A stretch of DNA of 64,000 bases from Enterocloster clostridioformis (GTDB lineage: Bacteria > Bacillota > Clostridia > Lachnospirales > Lachnospiraceae). This document shows, piece after piece, positions 1-8,189 of the stretch. The translations under genes were made by a program, and so were the position numbers. The notes under the pieces were generated by a model. That model saw only the letters and a list, made by a program, of their open reading frames with translations. It had not been told where the DNA came from and made no database searches. The stretch lies in contig NZ_JAIWZC010000002.1 of NCBI RefSeq assembly GCF_020297485.1, forward strand, positions 310,001 through 374,000, written 5' to 3'. Position 1 is the stretch's first letter. The number at the start of each line of letters is the position of its first letter.

Positions 1-870
1 ATGCCCTGCGAGAACTTTTCCCGGATAGCCGAGAGTTTCCCGCCTGTTAGGTTGTCAACAAAGTTAAACCCGTCTTGTGCGACTGAACGGATTCCTGTCA
101 TGGTCGCCGCCATCGCGCCTCTCATTCCGCCGCCCTGCTGCTCGTATGTGGCCCGCATCCCCTCGAGCTTCGACGCTGCGTATTGCTTCGCGCCTTCCAT
201 CGCCGAGGAGACTGTATTCTTGATCTCGCTGAATTTCTCCGAGACCTTGCTCGTAATAGCGGAGAGCTTGCCGCCTGTGAGGTTGTCGATTGCGTTGAAT
301 TTGTCCTCGTAGGCTCCCCGGACGCCTTCCAGCGCCGCCGCTGCCGCGCCCTTTAAGCCGCCGCCGTGTTCCTCATAGGCCGACTTCATATCGCTCAGGC
401 GGTCGCTGAAGTGCTGCTTCACGGCTGACATTTTCTCGGAGACTGTGTTCTTAATCTCGTTGAATTTTGCCGAGACCTTGCCCGTTATGGCGGAGAGTTT
501 CCCGCCTGTGAGGTTGTCGATTGCATTGAATCCGTCTTGATAGGCTCCCCGGACGCCTTCCAGCGCCGCCGCTGCCGCGCCCTTTAAGCCGCCGCCGTGC
601 TCCTCATAGGCCGACTTCATATCGTTCAGTCGGTCGCTGAAGTGCTGCTTCACGGCTGACATTTTCTCAGAGACCGTGTTCTTGATCTCGTCAAACTTCG
701 CCGAGACTTTGCTCGTTATGGCGGAGAGCTTCCCGCCTGTCAAATTATCGAGGAAAGTGAATCCGGCTGTGTAGTAGCCCTTGACGCCCTCGACCGTTGC
801 CGCTGCCACGCCCTTGATACCGCCGCCGTGCTCCTCGTAGGCCCGCTTCATATTGCCGAGCTTTTCTTCG
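1..870 (-). repeat. 231-bp tandem repeats inside the tape measure gene
   Basis: The anchor CGCCTGT on the plus strand recurs at 41, 272, 503 and 734, exactly 231 bp (77 codons) apart. Copies around 311-470 and 542-700 are nearly identical at the DNA level, so the duplication is recent or kept uniform by gene conversion. The array may continue past the window edge. Confidence 0.9.
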
Positions 871-2690
871 ACGGTCGCCTTCGCTGCGCCCATGACTTTC
901 CCGATGACGTTGCCAATCGCGCCGAAGATATTCTTCACAAAAGCGAAGGCTGCGCCGAGTTTTTCCTTAACTCCGCTTATGATTCCGTCAACTAAATTTC
1001 GGAACCAATCGCACTTGTTATAGAGCAGCACGAGGCCCGCTATGAGGCCGACTATAGCAATAACGACCCATGTGATCGGATTCGCAAGGAGCGCCGCCGT
1101 GAAGCTCCACACGGAGCTGATGAGCGGCCCGAGGGCCGTCGATGCTGTCGCGATTGCTTGCTTTGCCATCCCGACGAGCCCGGTCGCCATACTCTTCAGG
1201 GCATTAACTCCGCTGATAGCGGCGGTCTTTGCCATGTTCGCCATACTGAGGGCGACGTTCTTAATTCCGTTGATTGCCCCGGCTCCGGCGCTTTTGATAT
1301 ACGAAAAGCCCTTTTTTATGCCGTCCCCTGCGTACATGCCATATATTCGCACGGTGTCCAGCATCCCCGGGAGTTTCTTAATCGTACCGATAAATCCGGT
1401 AACAAACCCCGCCGTCTTTGTGAACACAAGGCCCACGCCTCCGACGACCGCGATGACAGACCCGGCGACCGTGAGGAATCCCCCGAGGCATAGGACGACG
1501 AGCATAATGACCCGGACGAGCTCTTGATGGCTCTGAACCCACTCGGCCCCCTTCGCGATAAACTCCCCGACTTTCCCCATGACTGTATTGACAGTAGGGA
1601 GGAGGCTGTTCCCGAGGTCTTCCGTGACATTGTGTATCTGCTGTTGGAGCCGCTGGAATTTCTCCGGCTCCGTTTCGTTGATTGCCGTCGCCATTTCGGT
1701 GGCGACGCCTATTCCTCCGCCCATTGAATCGTAAAGGGAGAGGATGTTGTCTTGAAGGTCGCCCGTCTTGTTATACATGAGATCAATGAGCGCGACGGCC
1801 TCCGTGTCCCCGAACGCCTTTTGAAGCTCCATTTTCTCGGCGGCGTCCATTGTTTCGCCGAACTTGCCCCGGAGCTGCTCGAGTATCTCGGGCATACTTA
1901 GGAGCTGATTGTTCGCGTCGGTGAAGCTCAGGCCGAGGGCCTCGCCTCCCTTTGTTGCCGATCGGAGGAACGCCTTGTATTTTGTGCCCGCTTCCGCGCC
2001 CGACATGGTCGCCTGAAGCATACCGAGGACGGAAAGCTGCTCCTCGAGGGGAACCTGTGCGGTCGTTGCCGACGCTCCGAGGGTCTTGATTGCGCCCGCC
2101 ATCTGCGAACCGTCCGTCTTGAACTGCTTGACAGACGTCGCAATTCCGGCGCTGAACATCTCGCCGAACTCCATGTCGGAGAGGTCTCCGTAGAAGTCTT
2201 TATAAATGCCGTAGCCTGTCGCGAAGAGGTCTGTCATCTGCCCGATGGTCGACTTTGTCGCTTTTGCCGTGACGCCCGCGAGCTCTGTATACTGTGCGAC
2301 GCCCTCATCTGAGAGGGACGCGATGCCGCTCTTAATGTCATAGGCCGCGCTGATGAAGTCCGCCTTCGATGTCCCTGCCCATTGGTCGGAGAAGCTGCGC
2401 GCGGCGTCTTCCAGCGCCCCGAGGTCTTTCACGCCGAGGGAGGAGAGCTCTCCGAGCGCCCTCCGGGTCTCGAAGGTTGCCTCGACCGGGGCGAGGGCTG
2501 CGTCTGTGATCTGCATACCGACGCCCGCCATAACTGCGCCGCCCTTTGTCATGCCTCCGAGGGTCTGTTCCATGCTTTGTAATTTGCTGATTGAGCCCCC
2601 CGCTGCCGACGAGACCCTCGACATCGGCTCGGTGAGATTGTCAATCAGATTCATAATGAGGCTCAATTTGAATACCGATTCGAGGCTCAT
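1..2690 (-). CDS. Phage tail tape measure protein (3' end outside window)
   Basis: Sets tail length and is threaded through the tail tube; it may leave the tail during DNA ejection. At least 896 codons are present and the frame runs off the window edge. The start ATG at 2690 follows AAAGGAG at good spacing. The N-terminal half has the phage tape-measure core (about residues 60-330). Two hydrophobic segments follow, one around an LCLGGFLTVAG stretch and one around ITWVVIAIVGLIAGLV. The visible C-terminal part is a tandem repeat of about 77 residues built around NLTGGKLSAI and YEEHGGGLKG. It lies just downstream of the tail assembly chaperone, as is usual in tailed phages, but here the plus-strand gene 2743-2982 intervenes. 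Confidence 0.93.
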   Translation of the reverse strand, partial: MSLESVFKLSLIMNLIDNLTEPMSRVSSAAGGSISKLQSMEQTLGGMTKGGAVMAGVGMQITDAALAPVEATFETRRALGELSSLGVKDLGALEDAARSFSDQWAGTSKADFISAAYDIKSGIASLSDEGVAQYTELAGVTAKATKSTIGQMTDLFATGYGIYKDFYGDLSDMEFGEMFSAGIATSVKQFKTDGSQMAGAIKTLGASATTAQVPLEEQLSVLGMLQATMSGAEAGTKYKAFLRSATKGGEALGLSFTDANNQLLSMPEILEQLRGKFGETMDAAEKMELQKAFGDTEAVALIDLMYNKTGDLQDNILSLYDSMGGGIGVATEMATAINETEPEKFQRLQQQIHNVTEDLGNSLLPTVNTVMGKVGEFIAKGAEWVQSHQELVRVIMLVVLCLGGFLTVAGSVIAVVGGVGLVFTKTAGFVTGFIGTIKKLPGMLDTVRIYGMYAGDGIKKGFSYIKSAGAGAINGIKNVALSMANMAKTAAISGVNALKSMATGLVGMAKQAIATASTALGPLISSVWSFTAALLANPITWVVIAIVGLIAGLVLLYNKCDWFRNLVDGIISGVKEKLGAAFAFVKNIFGAIGNVIGKVMGAAKATVEEKLGNMKRAYEEHGGGIKGVAAATVEGVKGYYTAGFTFLDNLTGGKLSAITSKVSAKFDEIKNTVSEKMSAVKQHFSDRLNDMKSAYEEHGGGLKGAAAAALEGVRGAYQDGFNAIDNLTGGKLSAITGKVSAKFNEIKNTVSEKMSAVKQHFSDRLSDMKSAYEEHGGGLKGAAAAALEGVRGAYEDKFNAIDNLTGGKLSAITSKVSEKFSEIKNTVSSAMEGAKQYAASKLEGMRATYEQQGGGMRGAMAATMTGIRSVAQDGFNFVDNLTGGKLSAIREKFSQG

Positions 2691-2692
2691 GC

Positions 2693-2721
2693 TTTCAATC
2701 ACTCCTTTCCCGTGTTATAAT
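2693..2721 (+). promoter_or_regulatory. Sigma70-type promoter with extended -10 for the small plus-strand gene
   Basis: TTTCAA at 2693-2698, a 17-bp spacer and TATAAT at 2716-2721, preceded by TG one base upstream (extended -10, TGTTATAAT). It lies 21 bases before the start at 2743 and overlaps the ribosome-binding region of the tape measure gene on the other strand. The -35 is weak, but the extended -10 compensates. Confidence 0.6.
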
Positions 2722-2742
2722 GGGAGCGAGGAGGCGGTGAGG

Positions 2743-2982
2743 ATGGTCTTTTTTTCTGTCATGCTGAAGATTCTCGTCTTTGCTCTGTGCGTCGGCGTTG
2801 GCCTTGCTGTCCTTGTCTTCGTGCCGTTGACCCTGTACGTCATCCCCTATGCACTATGGATAGGGGCCCAAAACACACGGGGCCGACATCTGGACAAGAA
2901 AAAGGAGAGCGTCTTCAGGGCCGCGAGGAACGCGACAAAACTGTATAGCGCATGGATTCAGCGACGGGAGCCGACCTTTTAA
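2743..2982 (+). CDS. Small membrane protein, probable prophage 'moron'
   Basis: 79 residues. The ATG at 2743 is preceded by GAGGAGGCGGTGAGG. One N-terminal hydrophobic stretch (about residues 5-40, rich in V, L, F and A) suggests one or two membrane helices. It is followed by a basic tail of about 40 residues with RNATKLYSAWIQRR. The gene is antisense to the tail operon and sits between the tail chaperone and tape measure genes. It has its own promoter and an intrinsic terminator, the usual layout of a gene expressed from the dormant prophage. I do not recognise the family. A role in host fitness or exclusion of other phages is inference only. Confidence 0.6.
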   Translation: MVFFSVMLKILVFALCVGVGLAVLVFVPLTLYVIPYALWIGAQNTRGRHLDKKKESVFRAARNATKLYSAWIQRREPTF

Positions 2983-2997
2983 AGGGTCGGCTTTTTC
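2969..2997 (+). terminator. Intrinsic terminator of the small plus-strand gene
   Basis: Stem AGCCGACC (2969-2976) pairs with GGTCGGCT (2985-2992), extendable by a T-G and a T-A pair, then TTTTT. The stop codon TAA at 2980-2982 lies in the loop. The tract also overlaps the stop of the convergent frameshift product at 2996. Confidence 0.8.
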
Positions 2998-3588
2998 ATT
3001 CCTCCCCGAAGGCTTCCACGACGCCCCGCTGAATGATCGCGGCCTCTACCTCCTGAACATAACGCGCCTTTGCGAGCAGCTCGAGGAACTCCTCAAGCTC
3101 AAGCCTGTCGACGTCTATTCCCTCCAAGAGAGCGGGAGGCACGAACCGATGGATCTCGAGCGTCCCCGCGTCGAAGATGTTCGCCCGTACCTCCCGGAGC
3201 TTCTCGCTTAGAGTTTCTTCAAATTTGACAAGTCGGTGAAGCCCATCATCGAGAGCAGCTTCTCGCCGACGCTGATCGCGAGAGCCGGGTATTCCTCGAG
3301 GTCGCTCTCAAGCTGTGCCTTGCTTTCCTCGATGACCGCGTCAAACATGAACGTCTTGAGCGCGCCTGTCATATCCTTCGAGGCGGTCTTGACATAGCGG
3401 TTATAGCTCGGATTCCCGGGGCGCTTGAAGAAATAGCGGACGGGAACCTCCGTCTCGTCGTCCGGGTGCAAAGTCATCGCGATTTTGTAGACCTTCTCGC
3501 CGCTGTACTTCGCCTTGATTCTCTGCTCCTCAGTGAGGGCGGCATCCGCTGCCGCCTTCGGTGTGCTGTTGTCTCTGTTCTCTTCCAT
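2996..3588 (-). CDS. Tail assembly chaperone, long form made by -1 frameshift
   Basis: Predicted fusion product analogous to lambda gpGT and the Mu gp41/42 type. Ribosomes read the upstream frame to the heptamer A-AAT-TTG (3226-3220) and slip back one base. They continue through GAA-GAA-ACT-CTA for about 74 codons to a TGA at 2996-2998. The downstream frame is rich in Glu and Leu, uses the phage's codon bias, has no start codon of its own with a ribosome-binding site, and opens right at the slip site. This is the usual arrangement between the tail tube and tape measure genes. The frameshift is inferred from sequence and position, not shown. Confidence 0.82.
3208..3588 (-). CDS. Tail assembly chaperone, short form
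   Basis: 126 residues when started at the ATG at 3588, which follows GGAGGTAACGATC. An in-frame ATG at 3603 overlaps that ribosome-binding site and is less likely. In family terms it coats the tape measure protein during tail assembly and is made in excess of the fused long form. The N-terminal half is charged, the middle carries an ETEVPVRYFFKRPGNPSYNRY segment, and the end LSNLKKL precedes the TAA at 3208-3210. It follows the tail tube gene and overlaps the frameshift extension. Confidence 0.8.
   Translation of the reverse strand: MEENRDNSTPKAAADAALTEEQRIKAKYSGEKVYKIAMTLHPDDETEVPVRYFFKRPGNPSYNRYVKTASKDMTGALKTFMFDAVIEESKAQLESDLEEYPALAISVGEKLLSMMGFTDLSNLKKL
3220..3226 (-). other. -1 frameshift slippery heptamer AAATTTG
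   Basis: In the frame of the short form, codons read TCA AAT TTG, giving X XXY YYZ = A AAT TTG. The zero-frame stop lies only three codons downstream. Re-pairing as AAA TTT keeps good tRNA contacts after a one-base slip. Confidence 0.8.
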
Positions 3589-3619
3589 GATCGTTACCTC
3601 CATTTGTCATTTATTTTGA

Positions 3620-4054
3620 TTAGACCGCCTTCACGCCGTCGCGGGTGATTCCGTTGACGATGATGAAGTCCATGTCGACCTTGAGGCTCTTGTCGCCCTG
3701 CGCTGCCTTCTGGTCGGTCTTTGTGAATGTGACCGTACTGAGGATGTCCGTCCTCGTGCGGCTTCCCGGATTCGCATAAGAGACCGCGATTTTCGGGATA
3801 ACGAGCTTGTAGAGCTTTTTATTTTTTCTCTTGCAATAGTCAAGCAGCTCGTCATAATCGTCGCGGAGAAGGCTGATCTTGCCCTCCGACTTATAGTTTC
3901 CTTCGCCGTAGCCCCGGGGCCTCTGGCCCGCCCCGTAGACGACCTCCTTCTCAAGCTCATCATTGTAGCTGATTTCCTGAACCTGAATATTGAGGCCGGG
4001 CATCTGGAAGTCAACGTCACCCCAATCGTAGGCCCTGCCGTTTACTCTTAACAT
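3620..4054 (-). CDS. Phage tail tube protein (Mu gpM-like)
   Basis: 144 residues. The start at 4054 follows AAAGGAGGGAATACAG. The protein forms the inner tube of a contractile tail and is secreted into no compartment; it assembles in the cytoplasm with the sheath. The N-terminus LRVNGRAYDWGDVDFQMPG and the C-terminal VDMDFIIVNGITRDGVKAV are typical of the Mu-type tube family. It sits 14 bases after the sheath gene and before the tail chaperone, the standard order. Confidence 0.85.
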   Translation of the reverse strand: MLRVNGRAYDWGDVDFQMPGLNIQVQEISYNDELEKEVVYGAGQRPRGYGEGNYKSEGKISLLRDDYDELLDYCKRKNKKLYKLVIPKIAVSYANPGSRTRTDILSTVTFTKTDQKAAQGDKSLKVDMDFIIVNGITRDGVKAV

Positions 4055-4068
4055 CTGTATTCCCTCCT

Positions 4069-5493
4069 TTACGTTGTGACGTTGGCCCGCCCGATGTCGA
4101 CGTGAATCGAACGGATATAGCCACGGGACACATAGCGGACGACGACGTCCATCCGTTCGTCCTTGATGATGTCCTGACCCTCCGGGACGCTGATCTGCGC
4201 GGAAGAGATTTCCTTGTTCCGAACCATATCGTCGAGCGGGGCTTCCATATACTTTGCCCGGCGCTCAAGCTCGCCCTGTGTGTCCTCGACGTCGATGTCC
4301 TCCTGAAGGAGCGGGAGCCCGGCCTTACGGACTTCCCGGACAATCTTGTTCACGACGCGCACGTCCTCGATATAGCGGTAGTCCGAACCGTCCGGGGACA
4401 TGACCCGGGCATTTGTGACATAGAAGTCATCGAGGCCGTCGTACTCCCGGAACGTGATATACTTCGCGTTATCGAGGAGCTCAAGGTATTCCTTGATTCC
4501 TGCCGGACGGAGCTCGAGCATTTTGTCCTTTGAGATTCCCATGCCCGCCGCTTCAGACGTCCGTCCGATGGACTGCTGCACGTTGGTCTTTGCCATAAGG
4601 CCGCACACGATCCCGGCGTTGTTGATCTCGACCGTCGTGCCGTCCATCTTCACGTAGAGGGAGCGGGCCGCTACAACGGCGATATTTTTGTTCTTGAGCT
4701 TCTTCTTCTCCGCCTCGAGCCGTAGGGCATAGTCGCCGACGTCCTCGTCTTTTCCGATGTTCCCGGCCTCCATGATGAAGAGGAGCGGCTTGTGCTTCTG
4801 TGTCTCGAGCTCTGCCTGTGCCTCCGAGACTGCCGCCCACATAGCCGGAGTAGATTCCCCGACGACATGGACAAACTCGAAGAGCTCGTCGAACTGCCTG
4901 AGCTTCCCGATGGCGTCCAGCGCGTCGGCGTTCGTCATCTGCGGGGCCGTTGTGCTGAAGCTGAAGGCGTCCCCGATCTGGAAGCTCTCCTCCGGTGTGC
5001 TGGTGTCCTGCGTGAACTTCAGCGTCACGCCCGTCCCGGAAATCTCAAACTCGCCCGTCATGGGAAGCGTGACCTCGTCGGACTTGCTGAAGCCGCCGTC
5101 GATGGAGTAGGTGAAGAGCGCCGTATTAAACCCGCCCTTTCCCGTAAACTCCACGATGACCGAATAAGCGTTGTTCGGCTTGCCTTCTGCGGTGCAGCTC
5201 CCGGAGCTGTCGCCTGTCTTCTTGATTTCGCTGATTGTGCCCTCGGTCGTTGCTTTGACCGGGATGCAGTAAATCCGGCTCGCTCCGTTTTCGACTGAAT
5301 CCATGACGGAATCCGCGAGAGGGGAGAGGCCGAGGCGCTCCCGGATTTTCGTGACGCCCATGTTCCCGGTGATTGTGAGCGGTGCGTCCGCCTTAACAGG
5401 GGAGACGCCGATCGCGGCGAATATCCCCGTCCCCTTCTCGGTCTCAAACCCGAGGAGGCCGTCGCTGACGGTTGCAAATACATCTCCGAGCAT
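4069..5493 (-). CDS. Contractile tail sheath protein (Mu gpL/DUF2586-like)
   Basis: 474 residues. The product should form the contractile outer sheath, so the particle is a myovirus. The N-terminus MLGDVFATVSDG and the overall length fit the sheath family found in Mu-like phages of Firmicutes. The C-terminal third contains the segment that contacts the tube in sheath folds (SAQISVPEGQDI, VSRGYIRSIHVDIG). It lies immediately upstream of the tube gene. The exact subfamily is assigned from context and partial recognition. Confidence 0.85.
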   Translation of the reverse strand: MLGDVFATVSDGLLGFETEKGTGIFAAIGVSPVKADAPLTITGNMGVTKIRERLGLSPLADSVMDSVENGASRIYCIPVKATTEGTISEIKKTGDSSGSCTAEGKPNNAYSVIVEFTGKGGFNTALFTYSIDGGFSKSDEVTLPMTGEFEISGTGVTLKFTQDTSTPEESFQIGDAFSFSTTAPQMTNADALDAIGKLRQFDELFEFVHVVGESTPAMWAAVSEAQAELETQKHKPLLFIMEAGNIGKDEDVGDYALRLEAEKKKLKNKNIAVVAARSLYVKMDGTTVEINNAGIVCGLMAKTNVQQSIGRTSEAAGMGISKDKMLELRPAGIKEYLELLDNAKYITFREYDGLDDFYVTNARVMSPDGSDYRYIEDVRVVNKIVREVRKAGLPLLQEDIDVEDTQGELERRAKYMEAPLDDMVRNKEISSAQISVPEGQDIIKDERMDVVVRYVSRGYIRSIHVDIGRANVTT

Positions 5494-5721
5494 TTACTCC
5501 ACCTTCTTTCCCATCGGGGCGAAGCTGAACGCTTTGACCGCTGCGTCATAGTCCGCCTCCGAGATTACCTTGCCCGGCCCCCAATTCTGCGCGGTGCATA
5601 CGCCGCTATAAATCGGGGCGGACGTTTTCTTTTTGGCCCGGAGCTCCTCGATTCTGAAGAGCTCCGGCCCTGCCTTATTCTCTGCCGGCCCCTGTGCTGC
5701 CGGCTCCTGTGTCTTCGCCAT
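5494..5721 (-). CDS. Small phage protein upstream of the sheath gene (DUF2635-like position)
   Basis: 75 residues from the ATG at 5721, preceded by AAAGGAGACAGTCACAC. Its first 47 bases overlap the end of the upstream gene. The sequence is charged and proline-rich at the N-terminus and ends in DYDAAVKAFSFAPMGKKVE. A short gene in this position is common in Mu-like phages (Mu gp38), but I cannot confirm homology. No membrane segment or signal peptide is seen. Confidence 0.7.
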   Translation of the reverse strand: MAKTQEPAAQGPAENKAGPELFRIEELRAKKKTSAPIYSGVCTAQNWGPGKVISEADYDAAVKAFSFAPMGKKVE

Positions 5722-6235
5722 GTGTGACTGTCTCCTTTCCGATGATGTTCTCGGCGCTGATGCCGAGCTCCTTGCTGCTGACATCAATATAGTCGGTGTC
5801 GCGGTAGACGCCGCCGTCAAACCTGATTTTGACTTGCACGGCGACCTGAGCCTTGAGGATGCTGTCATCCTTCTCGACCCAATCCGCGCCCTCAATTTCC
5901 GCCGCTGTGAAATTTCCGTCGATATACAGGCCCCGCTCGACCGTGCCCAGAAACCGCTCGTAGATTGCCTCCGCCTTTTCCGCTGTGTATTCGCCGATAA
6001 TAACGTCGAATGTCATGCTCCGATCGTAGACCTTCCGCCTCTTTTGCTGGTCGCCCCTCTCATTCCTAAAAATACGTTTCGAGCCGCTTCGGTTGAGAGT
6101 CTCCGAATCGAAGAGTATCGCGCCGACGTGACTGTCGGTGTATAACGTGAGTTTCTTCAGGCTGGTGATCGGGGGTGTATGGATGCCCGCTTCCTTCAGC
6201 GCGTCTTTTAAGAATTGCTGACATTGAACAAACAT
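5675..6235 (-). CDS. Phage tail terminator/completion protein candidate (gp37 position)
   Basis: 186 residues, start at 6235 with GAGGAGTAAAAG. It contains TLYTDSHVGAILFDSE and a middle portion with TFDVIIGEYTAEKAEAIYERFLG. Length and position between the gpG-like protein and the sheath gene match tail terminator or DUF1834-type proteins that cap the tail tube. The C-terminus (GEDTGAGSTGAGRE) is low-complexity. Function is inferred from order. Confidence 0.6.
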   Translation of the reverse strand: MFVQCQQFLKDALKEAGIHTPPITSLKKLTLYTDSHVGAILFDSETLNRSGSKRIFRNERGDQQKRRKVYDRSMTFDVIIGEYTAEKAEAIYERFLGTVERGLYIDGNFTAAEIEGADWVEKDDSILKAQVAVQVKIRFDGGVYRDTDYIDVSSKELGISAENIIGKETVTHGEDTGAGSTGAGRE

Positions 6236-6238
6236 CTT

Positions 6239-6742
6239 TTACTCCTCCCCGAGGGCGTCTTCGAGCGTCCCCTTGATTTCCTGAAGGTCGTCTTCTGACA
6301 GGCCGAGGAACGGGCGGGCCGGAATCTTGACCCTGACCGTGACCTGTCTCTTGCGAATCCATTGATCGCCAATCTTGAAGACGAGCCCTTTCGATGTCTT
6401 TGCCCGGATGGTGATTTTCCGGCCCTTCTCCCCGAGCTGGTGGGTCGAGGCGTAGATCGTATTCGTGCCGACCGTGAACCCCGAGGCGTCCGACTTCGCC
6501 CGGATGGAATTTCTCAGGCGTGCCGTGTCGGTGAGCGTCTTGCCGCCTTCCGCCTCCGCTCGGATGGAGGACTTCCACTTCTTCCCCTCCGGGTCTTTCT
6601 CCTGTTTGTACCGCTCGAGAGTGGACGTCCTGACCGCCTCCGCCATCGCCGCCGTGATGTGCTTCTTGTCAAGGTCGGAGTAGTGCTTCAGGCGTTTCAT
6701 GAGCTTTCGGATGTCTCCCTCGAGGCGGATGCTGTAGCCCAT
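6239..6742 (-). CDS. Phage virion morphogenesis protein (Mu gpG-like)
   Basis: 167 residues. The N-terminus is a short amphipathic helix (RKLMKRLKHYSDLDKKHITAAM), followed by KWKSSIRAEAEGGKTLTDTARLRNSI and IYASTHQLGEKG. This pattern is diagnostic of the phage virion morphogenesis/tail completion family. The product acts in joining heads and tails. It overlaps the preceding gene by one base (ATG/TAA junction at 6742), so translation is probably coupled. Confidence 0.88.
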   Translation of the reverse strand: MGYSIRLEGDIRKLMKRLKHYSDLDKKHITAAMAEAVRTSTLERYKQEKDPEGKKWKSSIRAEAEGGKTLTDTARLRNSIRAKSDASGFTVGTNTIYASTHQLGEKGRKITIRAKTSKGLVFKIGDQWIRKRQVTVRVKIPARPFLGLSEDDLQEIKGTLEDALGEE

Positions 6743-7191
6743 TACATCCCCCTCAGCTTATCCCGGGAAAAGAGGCGGGAGCTCGAGCTGACGCTGAACC
6801 CTGTCCGGGCTGTCTCAGTGGTATCGGAGACCCCGATGTCGACCTTCCCCTCGGCGAGCAGCGTGAGGAACTTAATCGCCGCATTGTAACGGTTGAGAAT
6901 GTTCTTTTGTTCGCTGCTCTCGTCAATCCCAATCCGGGAAAACAGGTTATAGACCGCGATGTCCTTCGCGAACTTGTTCAGAATCTTCGGAGGCCCGGGG
7001 AGGGGAAGGTTATACCTCTTTGTGAGATAACCGTCGATCTCGCCGCTCGCGTCCTCGACCGCCTCCGTGACGATCGGGCGGAGCAGCTCCTCCCGCCTCT
7101 CTGGTTCTTCGATGTAGGCATCGCCGATCAATGTGTTCAGGGCGTCGTCCTTAATCATCCCCCGGACTTCGTCCTCTGTGCAGTAAAGCAT
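6742..7191 (-). CDS. DUF1320 head-tail protein (Mu gp36-like)
   Basis: 149 residues. Starts MLYCTEDEVRGMI, with DASGEIDGYLTKRYNLPLP in the middle, the hallmark of DUF1320, whose members form the head-tail connector adaptor. It is all-helical by composition. It lies downstream of the major capsid gene as in other Mu-like phages. Confidence 0.88.
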   Translation of the reverse strand: MLYCTEDEVRGMIKDDALNTLIGDAYIEEPERREELLRPIVTEAVEDASGEIDGYLTKRYNLPLPGPPKILNKFAKDIAVYNLFSRIGIDESSEQKNILNRYNAAIKFLTLLAEGKVDIGVSDTTETARTGFSVSSSSRLFSRDKLRGM

Positions 7192-7220
7192 TTTCTCCGC
7201 CTCCTTTCAGGCCCGGCCCG

Positions 7221-8165
7221 TTATGCGGTCGGGGGCTCACCGCCGCCCGAGGCCGGAGGCGTCTCCGGGTCGGAGCCGTCCGAGCCATAGGCCATCTGCC
7301 ATAGACCATAGCCCGCATTGTCCCGGCTGTCCGCGCCGTAAACATACTCGGCCCGCATAAAGACATTCTCGTCGGTCTCCCCGGTGAGCTGGTGGAACTG
7401 TACTTTTTTGCGTTCCTGAAAAATGAACGGCTTAATCGGGCGCTTCGTACAAAGTAAATACCACGAGTTTTCATTCTTCCCGGCGAGCTGCGTCGCGACC
7501 ATGAGCTCCGCCGTGCCCTTGTCGGTGTTGGTCGTGCCGTTGATCTCGTCGGCGAGGAGGATTTCCTTCGCGACGTCCTCGTTCGCGGGGGCGACGATCA
7601 AAAGGTCGGGCACGAGGTTTAAGCTGTCGCCGTTCTCGTCCACGAGGGACATGATCGCCTTGCGCGCTGCGCGGTAGGCTGCACGGCTCAGACGGGCGGT
7701 TCCCTTGTTGCTGTAACTCTTTGCCTTCTTTCCGTCCCCGACGATATGGTCGGAAGCGAAGAACGCCTTCCCGTCGTAACACTTATTCACGAAGCCGCCC
7801 GGGAGCAGCTTGAAGACGAGCTCGTCGGGGTGCTGCTTCGCGCTCTGGCCGATGCTCTCGACAATCGGCTTGTAAAGGCCGATCCGGTCGTCCTCGATGT
7901 CGCTGCGGGGCACGCTGACCGTGAGCTCGAAGTCCTTATTCTTGATGGTGTAGTCCGACGCGCTGAGGTTCTGAATCTGGCGGTCTCCAATCCATTCCCT
8001 CATGTGCGGAATCTTTCCGAGCCATTTGTAATTTTCCTCGCCTGTCTCGGAGGGCACGAGGGTCGCGATTCTCTGCCACAAGGTTTCATTCTGCTCGAAC
8101 GCCTTTTGAAAGATGACCTTAAAGCTCGTGTAAATGCCCCGGAGGGCCTGCTGATTAACAATCAT
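7221..8165 (-). CDS. Major capsid protein (Mu gpT-like)
   Basis: 314 residues, start at 8165 after GAAAGAGAGGTAAACACAC. The Mu gpT family major head subunit shows the N-terminal LRGIYTSFKVIFQKAFEQN and the WLGKIPHMREWIGDRQIQNL motif, both visible here. The final 15 residues are glycine- and proline-rich (ETPPASGGGEPPTA), probably an exposed tail. It lies downstream of scaffold and decoration genes. Confidence 0.95.
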   Translation of the reverse strand: MIVNQQALRGIYTSFKVIFQKAFEQNETLWQRIATLVPSETGEENYKWLGKIPHMREWIGDRQIQNLSASDYTIKNKDFELTVSVPRSDIEDDRIGLYKPIVESIGQSAKQHPDELVFKLLPGGFVNKCYDGKAFFASDHIVGDGKKAKSYSNKGTARLSRAAYRAARKAIMSLVDENGDSLNLVPDLLIVAPANEDVAKEILLADEINGTTNTDKGTAELMVATQLAGKNENSWYLLCTKRPIKPFIFQERKKVQFHQLTGETDENVFMRAEYVYGADSRDNAGYGLWQMAYGSDGSDPETPPASGGGEPPTA

Positions 8166-8189
8166 GTGTGTTTACCTCTCTTTCTCCCG

